From Hirudo medicinalis (Eukaryota; Annelida; Clitellata; Hirudinida; Hirudinidae), in contig MPNW01000358.1 of the NCBI GenBank assembly GCA_011800805.1, forward strand, positions 35,625-99,624: a stretch of DNA of 64,000 nt, in the 5' to 3' direction. Below the pieces are notes generated by a model. It had not been told where the DNA came from. It worked only from the letters and a program-made list of their open reading frames with translations, and did no database searches. Position numbers and translations under genes: made by a program. Numbering within the stretch: the first letter of the stretch is position 1; each line of letters starts with the position of its first letter. Below, one piece after another: positions 11,048 through 22,051 of the stretch.

Positions 11048-12292
11048 TTTAGAAATAGGAAATAGCAGTCTCAACCCAGCAGAAATCTAAACCATTTAAT
11101 TTAACCGAGCCTTTCGTTGCCTCAACGATCCAAAATCAACATCTCTAAGCTGACAATGCTTTTAAAATGGCAGGTTATTATCCAGCAGAGGCTACTGGCA
11201 ACCCAAGCTCTAAACATGTAAACACCCTGGTGTCAACATCACAAGATGGGTTTCTAGAAACAAAAAAATGAAATTCATGAAATAGGTAAATAAGTGATTG
11301 ATGAATTAGAAGAGTCCAAAAGTCATTCACATCTGATGCTAAAAAGAAATCTTTTATTCTGTTAATTTTTGGACAGCGCATTCCTGCTGTTGTACCTTTT
11401 GTGGTGACGTATTTCACCCTTGATGCACCATCTACATCGTTAAATTCTGTTCTCATCATCCTTTTAAAAGTTTAAAAGATACAAACTGCAACCATAGGAA
11501 AAAAAAAATCACAAGTCAACTTTTTAAGTCCAACTTTAATAAGCAAGGGCGTTTAAATCAATAAAGTGCCAACTGTAAAAAACATATTTATGTTGCTGTT
11601 CATTGCTGTTTGAGTCAGAACATTCAGCCTCAGTCCAAAGAAGCGACAAAATCAGAAAGTAAGGAGCTCATGATGCAGATCACAGAGTTCAGCTAAGATC
11701 TTGAATCCGGTATACCCTACTCAATACGGACGAGTCGTTTTGATGCTGTGCTGTGCAATCATGGGTAGCAGTTGCCTGACCGTGACAAAACGGGAGTGCG
11801 GGTCAAAATCAGATTTGGAACCATATGCTAGTTTTACTTACCACATCAAAAAACTTCTACTTTTATCTTGAGATGAAACCAGGGGAGGTTTGGAAGATAT
11901 GCTCGAATACAAGATTTAGGTTTTCATGAGTAAGATAGATATCATGAAGTTGGCGATTGGTAGCCTCTTTTCAAGAAGCTTAGTTCATCTATCAACAGAA
12001 TGGTTGCATAGATTCAGATTGACATGTTTAAAACAGACAACTTCAGATGTCTCATTTCATTTATATATCCGCGCCACAAAGATAAATAAAGCTTTCATAA
12101 AATAAAACAAGCAAATAATTATTTATTACTTGTAGAACCCCCGATCCTTGCAACAAAAAAATTAAGGGCCAAAAAGGTTCTTTTATCAAAGATATAAATC
12201 AACAAACAGATACTAATTGAATCATAAGCAGTTAATTGCTGCCATCAACACAAATGTGCAAATCTTCATAATGAGTTTGAATGCTTCCAAAA
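11048..12292. other. Intergenic between P450 B and C
   Basis: The left half is the 5' flank of B, similar to the flanks of A and C (conserved block at 11159-11177). The right end at about 12180-12292 is the 3' flank of C, similar to 7320-7440. The middle (about 11460-12180) shows nothing I recognise. Confidence 0.5.
11159..11177 (-). promoter_or_regulatory. Conserved upstream block, P450 B (putative core promoter)
   Basis: On the minus strand this reads TAACCTGCCATTTTAAAAG, about 112-130 bases upstream of the B ATG, matching the block in A. Confidence 0.4.
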
Positions 12293-15200
12293 CTACTTTC
12301 TCTTTTCAACTTGGATCTTTATGCCATTCTTACCTCTCAAAGACATTGGTTCAAACATCAAAGGCACCTAAAGTCAAAAAGCATTTTGATGTAGCTTATT
12401 ATTTAATCCACAATTTTGTCTTGCTAAACAAGTTTATTGTTAAAGTTATATAGTGTTAAACAGAATCTACATTCACTTGTGTCTCAGAGCAGGCAAGGAA
12501 TTTAAACTTCCTCATCATCTTCACTATTGCCATTTTCAATTCCAAGATGGCCAATCTCATTCCAACACAGTTCCTGGGTCCAACTCCAAACGGCATGTAT
12601 CTCAGAGGCTCGATCTTTCCTCTCACAGACGGAGCAAATCTGTAATTGAAACGTTTATATCAGCATTTTTATTTTGGAAGCATTGCAAGAATAATAAAAT
12701 AATACCATGTTTCTTTTATTAAGGTAATCAACTTTCATGAAGTCGAAGCTTGTTGTTAATAGATGATCATAAATGTGCATGTTAATATCCACTAACAAAT
12801 TAAGACATAATCAAATGTCGTCCTCCATTTGAAAGTTATTCAAATAAATAAATACAAAAGAAAAAACCTTTCTGGGTTAAAGACTTCTGGTTCTTCCCAG
12901 TACTCAGGATCATTTTGTAATGCATAAATAGGAATGATAACGGTCATCCCCTTGGGAATGAACAAGCCATTGATGGTCACATCTCTTGATGCAACCCTAT
13001 CGGTTCTGGAGAAACGTATGCAATTAATATAATGATAATTAATTCAATTATATCAATTAAAATTTCATACAATAAAAAAAAAAACTAAACCCCATAACAA
13101 AATTTAATTTCAGGATAAGAAAATGATTTGGTGTCATCATTGAGGCAAATCACCTTGGTCCTGCTGGGTACATCCTTAAAGTTTCAGAGAAGCACATCTC
13201 CAAATATTCCATATCCTTGACGGAATCATAAGTTGGTTCACTCTGGATTTTATAATTTTATAATATTAAATAATGAACAAATTGCTCAGTTTTAATTTGG
13301 TTATTAGTGAGTGATGCAAAAGTTAAAATCTATTAACAAGTTAATTTAATCATTTAGGTTGCAATCTATTTAAATATATTTTAAATCTTACTTTATAATT
13401 TGTTGCAGATTTTACAATTACGGGAATCATTACGCACCTCATCTCCCAATTTCCCAATGATTTCATCATAAAGTCTTTCTTGAATTTCAGGATAGATGGC
13501 CATGTTATAGCCAAATAGAGAAAGTGTGCTTGCAGTAGTCTCAAATCCAGCCAGAAAAAACAAAAATCCTTGAGCTAGGACTTCGTCACTTGTCAATCCT
13601 AGTATGTTTAACTTTTTTTAATGCTTCAGCATTTTAAAAATTAATATGCAAATTTACCTCTGTTGATTTTAACTGTTCCGCAATTTTTCTCTGCCTGGCT
13701 TTCACTTTCCTCATTCTCCATGTGAGCAGTAACCATTATTTGCAGGAAGTCAATGTGTCCCTTGAAAATTACTCAGATTATATACTTAAGCATTTAATTG
13801 AAAAGAATTTTCAAACAAGTTAGACATTTCCATCATATACAATTAGACTTATTAAAATACCAACAAAACACAATTCAAACTCATGCCTAATGTATATCTC
13901 CAGAGCTTAAAAATGAAAACAAACAATATGTTATTTTATGTCACTGCTAACATTTTCAGTCAATCCCATTTGCCTCTCCTTAGCAGCTCTGTCAATCACA
14001 TTGAAGAAAAAGTCTGTTATAGACCTTTTCATCACACCAAATCCAAATTTCTCGAAGAAATGGTACAGAGTTGGAGAGAACACTGCAGGGTGGGTGAAGT
14101 AAGTAGAACAAAAATTCACCAGAAAAACTTCATAAATTTATACTGTTCATTCTTCTCTGAGTTGAAAAATAAATTATACCATTTTTCTATTTTTTGTAAC
14201 CTTTAGAGAAACTAGCTTAAATACTCCTAATTCACAATCATAATAATAGCACTATAGCCTTGCACTAATCTCCCAATTTGACACAACAGCTTACTGAACA
14301 ATAACATGGGACCATTGAGTTTGAACTTGAACAATTTGGTGGCATTCGTGACGAATTCATTTTTGGGATCGTTGTGGGAATCAATCTGAATGCCAAAAGC
14401 TGTGCTGGCTATCACATCCATTGTGTAAGCTCCACACAATCTCAAGAATTTTAAAATATGTTAGAGGTTATTTTTAGGAAGTCAATAATTTCTAATTCAA
14501 ATTTTGAATCATAAGATATTTAATTGAGGAGAGAGCAAAAATAACAAATTAACTTTGAAATACAATGTCTCACTCTCTGAAATCAAACACCTCTCCAGAA
14601 TCAGCTTTATTGGAAAGATTAACACAGAAAGTGTCACAGCACTGGCTCAGATGTGGTGATACCTAAATAAAAAGTCAAAAAAAAAACCACAAAGTAAAAG
14701 TCCATTAAAGATTTTAGCCAAATGATGCCAAATATTATCAGGATATGATAATTAAGATACTAATTAGCATGGAAATACTTTTCTCATCTTGCCACTACTG
14801 AAAGTTGGAGTTAGGATGTTCCTGACATGCTTCCAATGGTCATCTTTTAAAAATATAACCATCTTGTTTATTGGTGATCCAAAGAATCCCAAATCCAAAC
14901 GATTTGGAAAGAGGTGAAAATCTTTTATCAAAAGTTGTTTCAGAATTTGGAGGTCATGAATGATAAGGGTTGGTCTTTTACCAAAAAAACACCTTAAAAT
15001 GGACAGCAAAATGAATGTATTAGAATCACCAAACTAGAGAACAATATAACTAAAGTGAGTGGTTAGAGAAGTCATGGGCAAAAGCCAAATTGCAGGCAAT
15101 GACTTTTGTCAGTTCTACACAGATTTCCAGGGTCATGACATGGTTAGGGTAGGGTTAAGGGTAAGGGTAAGATTAGGGATGGAGTTAGGTACCAAAAGTC

Positions 15201-15737
15201 GCTGCCTGTGATTTGGCTTTTGGCCATCACTTGGCCAACAATGTGCTGCTATTGCTCATGAAAAGAATCTTACCCTATTATGGGTCCATATTTTTTCTTC
15301 AGCTCCAAATCATATTTTAACAATCCCTGGAAATAAATTTTAAAATAACTTAATTTATAATTTTATTTTGATATAGTCTTGCTTTCAGTAATCCAGAATT
15401 GATTTCCTAGAAAAAGAGAATTTTATGACCATGGATTGGATTCCAAGCAAGTTCCCCAAAACAGGTATGGGTCTAGGCCCTTTGATGCCTAGTCTTTTGA
15501 AGATTCCAAAATTCCATGTGGCATAGCTGAAATCACAATTGCGATGCTATTATTTATTTTAGCTAAACTTTTATAATTTTTCCCAAAATAGAGCTTAGAA
15601 ATTTTAAAATTAAAAATTCTTTCAATCTCCATAGCAACAAATTGTAATCACTTGTAGTATCCGACAATTAATGTAACTCCTATTATTATCCAACTCGACA
15701 ACCAACTCGGCCTCAAAGCGTCAATCTTCTCGAACAT
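12293..15737 (-). CDS. Cytochrome P450, CYP3/CYP5-like (copy C)
   Basis: Third tandem P450. Exons (minus): 15737-15652, 15526-15430, 15326-15274, 14992-14779, 14662-14574, 14440-14295, 14082-13952, 13760-13658, 13598-13438, 13242-13154, 13005-12868, 12639-12477, 12367-12293. Total 1545 nt, 514 aa, intact. I-helix [23 protein letters not shown], and [10 protein letters not shown] with Cys460, an almost complete match to B in the haem exon. It starts [12 protein letters not shown], where A and B start [12 protein letters not shown]. Intron 8 is only 59 bp. Intron 3 carries a small inverted-repeat element (15069-15232), while intron 4 is the empty site for the element in copy A. Expected to be an endoplasmic reticulum monooxygenase of unknown substrate. 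Confidence 0.9.
15069..15232. mobile_element. MITE with telomere-like core, copy 1 (intron 3 of P450 C)
   Basis: About 40-bp inverted termini: AAGTCATGGGCAAAAGCC at the left matches AAGTGATGGCCAAAAGCC read inward from the right, and the match continues to ACTTTTG on both sides. The core (about 15139-15180) is a degenerate run of TTAGGG/TAAGGG units. A second copy lies at 28339-28515. It is absent from the same intron in A, B, D and E. Confidence 0.75.
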
Positions 15738-17055
15738 TTTAGAAATAGGAAATAGCGGAAATGAGGAAATCTCAACCCAGCAGAAATCTAAACCATTTAA
15801 TTTAACCGAGCCTTTCTTTGCCTCAACGATCAAATATCAACATCTCTAAGCTGACAATGCCTTTTAAATAACAGGTTATTGCCCAACGGAGGCTAATAGT
15901 GATGCAAGCTTCAAGAAAACATGTTAATGCAAACACATCGGTATCGTTATCATCGAGTGGCTCTCTAAAATAAGAATCACTAACGAAGTTTTTGACATGA
16001 GAATATAAATGATTAATGAATTTGAAGGGTCCTAATTAGTTGATTCTTAGAAGAAATTGTTGATTCTGCTTATATTCGAACCGGGTATTCCTGCAGCTTG
16101 GTGCCTGTTATTTCAGCTGTTGCCTTAGGTCGTTATACCCCAGGTGACTATTATACTAGATCGTAGAACTATTAAATCGCCTGCACAAACTCTTGTTGTA
16201 ACTCAAGTTGGATATTTAAGTGACGCACTTAATACTTGATGCATTATCTGTCAATTTCGTTCAATTTTAATTTTTATCACCCTTTTAAAACTTCCAAAAA
16301 CATTGAGAACGTGTTCGTGGTTATGATACATATCGCAGCCATTTTAAGGAATTAAAAATGACAAGTCAATCTCCGCGCAGAACCAGACCCTTGTTGCCAC
16401 TGATTTTATCAAAGTTGTTTATACATTTCTAAATGACTTTGGATTTAAATACCCATTCTTCAGACCCAAATAATGTTGCAGCGATTATTCAGATATGATA
16501 TCATGCCATGACATTTATGACCTGCTCAGTTTTTTTCATGAATAGATGTGGCAACCAATGACAGGTTTATAACGTCCAAACGTTCTCTGGAGAAAATAAT
16601 TACAGGTACGTAGTACCTTCACTCAGAGAGGAAAAGCAACCAGCAAATGTCGTTAGTAAAAAAGACAGAAAACAAGAATAACTTATAAGTTTTGCTGCTT
16701 AATTTATTGAATAGTCATCAAACCTCGTTGATGCAAAGTTCGCTAAGCGGAACTGAATCGTTTGGATGCACTGTTCTCAGCAACCTGATTACAATTCAAT
16801 TGAATACATTAACGAAGAGCCGCAAACTAAGTTAATTGATAGAAGTGTCCGTTCAGGAGTTCAGGAAACAATTAAGATAACAGTTATATTAATTAAGGTG
16901 AGTGTTGGTAAATATACGAATAAGACGCTCTTTAGACGCCAATTTTAAGTCAGACTTGAGTCACGCAAAGGTTTTTAAATGAATGAATAAATAAGGTGCC
17001 AGCATTTCACAGAATATTTATGAAGCTGCTTTTGCTGTTTATGCCATAAAATTCT
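15738..17055. other. Intergenic between P450 C and D
   Basis: The 5' flank of C (conserved block 15859-15878; 16436-16530 similar to 5399-5480) is followed by about 500 bases without recognisable features before the 3' end of D. Confidence 0.5.
15859..15878 (-). promoter_or_regulatory. Conserved upstream block, P450 C (putative core promoter)
   Basis: On the minus strand this reads AACCTGTTATTTAAAAGG-like sequence, about 120-140 bases upstream of the C ATG, matching the blocks of A and B. Confidence 0.4.
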
Positions 17056-19893
17056 TCAAGACTTCCTCGTTTCAATTTGAATTTTAATGCCATTTTTGGG
17101 TCTCATGTTCATTGATTCAAATGTTAACGGTACCTGTAAATAATGATTAAAAATCACATTCAATGTCAAAATAGAAAAATGAATTTCATTGGATTTGAGA
17201 TGCGAAATCTAATGTGTTCAATAGAATCAATATTCTCACCTCGATTTCCTGGCTGGAAAGTAATTTAAACTTCCTCATCGTCTTCACTATCGCCATTTTC
17301 AACTCCAAGATGGCCAATCTCATTCCAACACAGCTTCTGGGGCCACCCCCAAAGGGAATGTATCTTAATGGTTCAATCTTGCTTCTCACCGATGGAGCAA
17401 ACCTGGAATTAAAACTTTAATTTACTATCGTAAAATTGTTTACAGAGTCATTAATTTCTTGAAAGCAATTCCAGGGTTAAAGAGGTCATTGGATATAACC
17501 GATAATAAATGAAAATCATTGTAACCAATGTAAACCTTTCTGGATTAAAAACTTCTGGCTCTTCCCAATGTTCTGGATCGTTTTGAATTGCTTGAATTGG
17601 TATAACTACTGCCATTCCCTTAGGTATGAACAGTCCATCAATGGTCACATCTTTGGCTGCAACTCTGTCAGTCCTGAAAATATCAACTTAACTTATTAAC
17701 GATTTAAACAATTTAACCAATTTAAAATTTTAACATTTTGGAGGAATGGATAAAAATGAAAAGGGTATTGCATCTACATATTTGAACTTAAATGAAAATT
17801 TAGAAACAAATTGCCTGGGACTGGCCGGATACATTCTCAAAGTCTCAGAAAAACACATTTCCAAATACTCCAAATCTTTGACGGAATCGTAGGTCGCTCC
17901 TCCTGGATTTTATAATATTTATAAAAGATTTTTTTTTAAACAATTTCGTAATTTTTTTTATGATGACGGTCAGTCTGACAGCAGAAGCGCGCGCTTCCTC
18001 ATGTCTGACTCTTGAGTTATTTTATTTAGTTTCTTTGTTCGCATCTTTGTTGTCTTTAATGTATTTTAATTTAATAAAATTATTCCAAATTCGAAAAAAA
18101 AATTCCAGGATGAACCCTTTGAATGATCTTCCTTGGCACAAACTCTAGTTAATTTTATTTTTTTACCAATTGTCCCATAAATTTATCAATGAAAGATTCT
18201 AATGAGCACAAAATAAGTTGAAAATGAAGGACAATTAATATTTACAGTAACTAAATTATGCTATTAAATCTCCACCTCTTCTCCCAACTTCTCAATAATT
18301 TCACTGTAAAGTCTTTCTTGAATATCAGGATGGATGGCCATATTGTAACCAAACAGAGAAAGTGTGTTGGCTATTGTTTCAAAGCCAGCCAGAAAGAATA
18401 TAAATCCTTGTGCTAGGAGTTCGTCATTCGTTAATCCTGAATTTGATAATAAGACCAACAAAAATTCACACTAACCTGATGTGATTTTCTGATTTTCTTG
18501 AAATGTCAAGTACATTTTAAAATTATAGTTCAATATACCTTTTTTGACTTCTCCCGATCCAGCATTTGTCTCGGTTTGTTTTTCAAACTTTTCATTGTCC
18601 AGGTGGGCAGTAACCATTATTTGAAGGAAGTCAACCTGTTTCTACAGAATCAATCAGTGTCTTCATTTAGTTAAACAAATCCTTACATATTTAGATTTTT
18701 CAATAACTTTACAACACCAAAGTTTTTTATCAATGTTTTTCAGTTTTGAATGAAATTCCAATCAATCAATAAACAAAGTAAAATACTCTATAAATAAAAC
18801 TCAAGCAAAAATGAATCACGCAATTCAGACAAGCAAAATAAGTCATTGAAAGTTGAATATTTTGTTAACATTTTCAGATCCAATTAGCCTTTCCTTGGCA
18901 GCTTTGCCGACCACGTCGATGAAAAAGTCATTTGTAGATTTTTCGATCACACTGAAACCAAATTTCTCCAAGAATTTGTAAAGCGTAGGAGAGAACACTG
19001 TTCGGAGAGAAAAGTGAGTTCAATATTTAGTTCATTTATTCTAAGCTCACGAACAACGAACAAATGATGCACAGGCATCAGCTAGGGATTTTGGCGCCCG
19101 GGCGGCCACCCCACCCTAGCTATGCCACTGAAATGATGCCATTGTAGCTTCACTAGCGCCACTTCGTGACATTTGATGTCTAAATAATGTTATAGCAACA
19201 ATTTTGCATGCAAGCAACTTACTATTTTGATGCAATTAACTCACTGAACAATAACATCGGAGCATTGATTCTGAACTTGAACAACTTGTTGGCATTTTTG
19301 ACGAATTCATTTTTGGGATCGTTGTGGGAATCGATCTGAATGCCGAAAGCTGCGCTCGCTACCACATCCATTGCGTATGCTCCACATAATCTTTTAGAAT
19401 TGTTTTAAAATCCTCTTAGAGTATAAAATTTTTGTACAATGGAGGCTAGATTTTGTCATTTGACGACGCCAAATTCATTAAGAAAATTAAAAAAATAAAA
19501 ATTAAGAATTTATGAAATAATGCTCTAAAATCTAACGTCTCACTCTCTGAAATCAAAAACCTCTCCTGAATCAGCCTTGTTGGAGAGATTTGCACAGAGA
19601 GTGTCACAGCACTGGATCAGATGTGGTGAGATCTGATGAAAATCATATTAAAATTTTTAAAAGATGTTGAATAAATAAGCCGAAGCTATTGCTGCATGGG
19701 ATGTATGGAAATTATTTATGTTATCAATGTCATTAGTAATATCACTAAGCTAGTAATTTAATTTACCATTAAAATTTAATAAATAATAGATTAGCACTCT
19801 CAATGCTATATCAGTGAAATAACAACTTCGCTTCTAATACTTTTAATAAAATTGTAATAAAAGAAATAATAATAATAACAATAATAATAATAA

Positions 19894-19928
<35 letters not shown>

Positions 19929-21074
19929 TAATAATAATAATAACAATAATAATAATAATAACAATAATAATAATAATAATAAAATAATAATAATAAATAA
20001 TAATAATAATAATAACAATTGTCTCCTCCTCTATTAGATGAAATCAGATGAAAAGAACATTGAAAGCTTAACTTGAAACGTTTTGCCTTAAATTTCTATT
20101 ATTTTATAAATATGCAGATGCAAATCAATGACGATCAACGATGTGACAGTTTGAAAACTAATTTCCAAGAGTCAGATTGAAATTACTTTTCTCATCTTTC
20201 CACTGCTGAAAGTTGGACTAAGGATGCTTCTGACGTGCTTCCAATGTTCGTCCTTTAAAAATACAACCACCTTGTCCAGTGGGGGACCAGCCAATCCGAA
20301 ATCCAAGCGATTTGGAAAGAGATGGAAATCTTTTATTAAAATTTGTTTCAGGACTTGGATGTCGTGGATGACGATTGTCGGTCTTTTGCCAAAGAAACAT
20401 CTTCAAGCGAAATCTTGTGTTACTTTTGAATTGCTTTACGTTCCAAGTTTGAGCTTACCTAATTGATATCAATTATCTTGTTTAAATTTTTTATAATTAC
20501 GAGACAAACTACGGTGACACTCTCCAGCAGACGCAAATATTACCCTATTATAGGTCCGTATTTTTTCTTCAGCTCTAAATCATACTTTAACAATCCCTGG
20601 AAATAAATGCTATTAACATGAAGTTCTCTGCTTTTTACGAAATTGTCAATTTTTGTTGTTATAGTGTAGAATTGCTACTTTATAAATAGAAATCATAACA
20701 AAACTCAAGCTGAGATAATTGACGACCATGGACTGAATACCAAGCAAGTTCCCCAAAACGGGTATTGGCCTTGGTCCCTTAATGCCTAGTCTTTTGAAGA
20801 TCCCGAAATTCCATGTAGCGTAGCTGAGATCACAATTAATAGAACAAGTGATAAATTGTTTTTTAATTATATTTTTTAAATGTTCAAATGTTTCCAACAT
20901 TTTGTTCAAAAAATAAAGGTTTCCAATAATGGCAAAATTATCTATATTTTAAATCTAAGCAATTGCCATGGTAACAGAATGAAATTACTTGTAGCATCCA
21001 ACGATTAACGTGATTCCTATTATTAACCAACTCGATAACCAGTTCGGTCTCAAAGAGTCAATCTTTTCGAGCAT
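17056..21074 (-). CDS. Cytochrome P450, CYP3/CYP5-like (copy D), apparent 1-base frameshift
   Basis: Fourth tandem P450. Exons (minus): 21074-20989, 20823-20727, 20596-20544, 20400-20187, 19632-19544, 19390-19245, 18997-18870, 18641-18539, 18436-18276, 17902-17815, 17673-17536, 17402-17240, 17133-17056. All other exons fit, but exon 10 is 88 nt against 89 in its sisters: it begins GAGGAGCGACC before TYDS. All three candidate AG acceptors there leave the same wrong phase. Its donor is GC (CAG|GCAATT) rather than GT. The I-helix is AGFETIANT and the haem loop FGGGPRSCVG. The rest is well conserved, so this is either a very recent pseudogene, a base-call error or a gene using unusual splicing. 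Exon 13 has one extra codon and ends ETRKS. Confidence 0.75.
19866..20018. repeat. (TAA)n microsatellite
   Basis: About 150 bp of AAT/ATA repeats with occasional C interruptions, in intron 4 of P450 D. The long leucine/tyrosine frame across it is an artefact. Confidence 0.95.
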
Positions 21075-22051
21075 TTTGACATCGATTTTAACAGTACAAA
21101 AATGTTTCAAGTTAGCTTAATTCAGATTCTCCCCACACACATCAAAGACCAGATCTCTTGATGTTGATAAACATGCCTTTTAAATTGCAGGCAGCTCACA
21201 TCTTACTGCAACCACGATGCAAGCTTCAAGAAAACAATGTAAAAGTAAAGACTCTAGACATCATCAAATTCACAAGTTAGCTCTGAATTCTTTGGAACAA
21301 AAATTAAAGAGAAGGAATTGTCGAAATGCTGAAATAGGTAGCGAGTAATACAATTTATTATTCCATAAAGTTATGCACATCTGCTGCTATGTAATTTTAA
21401 TAAAGAGCCGCCTTTGAAGAAGCCTTGCTGCTTGCTTACTTTGTAATTTTATTTTGTAGCTTTGTGAATAGTTGAGCCCAAAGAAAGGTTAACAAATTGT
21501 GTAAGCAGATTGACCAAGAAACTATGTTTATGTATTTAAAAAGAAATATAAACAATAATCATAGCATTTTCCTTGAGTTATGTGTCCATATACTGTGAGT
21601 TATTCCAAATTTTAACTCTTAAAACATCTACAAACACATTACACTACCCAAGTACATGCTATAGTGGTACAATCTCGGTAGAACCTGGTCGCCGTGGTTT
21701 TGAAGTCTAGTTGAACATACGCCACTTTTAATCAAACTTCGAATTATCATCATTATTATGATGGAATATAAAAACATGCAGACTTAATGATCATTCCCCA
21801 GCTCTAGCACGATAACATAACCGAGACAGCGTGCACCTCATTGTGCTCGTAAACAATGTTCCCTCAATTTATGACCAGCTTTGAACTCTTTCATGACCAA
21901 AATAGTCTGCAAAAATAGTCTGAGAATCTAATGCATATATGTTTAACGACATCAAAAATACTCAATAAACCGAAGTAGCTTTTACTTTTTATTCAACAAA
22001 TAAAACAAGTTTCCAAGCAGTCGAGTCCTTGTTGTTTAAGGTTGGCTTTAA
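21075..22051. other. Intergenic between P450 D and E
   Basis: It holds the 5' flank of D with a weak version of the conserved block at 21174-21191 (GCCTTTTAAATTGCAGGC on the plus strand). Nothing else is recognised. Confidence 0.5.
21174..21191 (-). promoter_or_regulatory. Upstream block, P450 D (divergent)
   Basis: On the minus strand this reads CCTGCAATTTAAAAGGC, about 100-117 bases upstream of the D ATG, a weaker match to the block of A-C. Confidence 0.3.

Noticed and set aside
11178..11459. 93-codon minus-strand frame upstream of P450 B
   Set aside because: It lies in the duplicated 5' flank, and the matching flanks of A and C do not keep the frame.
15139..15180. TTAGGG-like run as a telomere or chromosome-end remnant
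   Set aside because: It lies inside a small inverted-repeat element with a second copy at 28339-28515, so the element explains it.
697..15737. Copies A, B and C as alternative exon sets of one gene
   Set aside because: Each has its own anchor exon, all 13 exons and a stop, so they are separate genes.
19083..19125. GC-rich patch in P450 D intron 6 as a regulatory island
   Set aside because: Only about 40 bases, not shared by the paralogous introns; more likely a repeat fragment, and not enough to call.
19806..20018. Minus-strand frame rich in Leu and Tyr
   Set aside because: It is entirely a TAA microsatellite.
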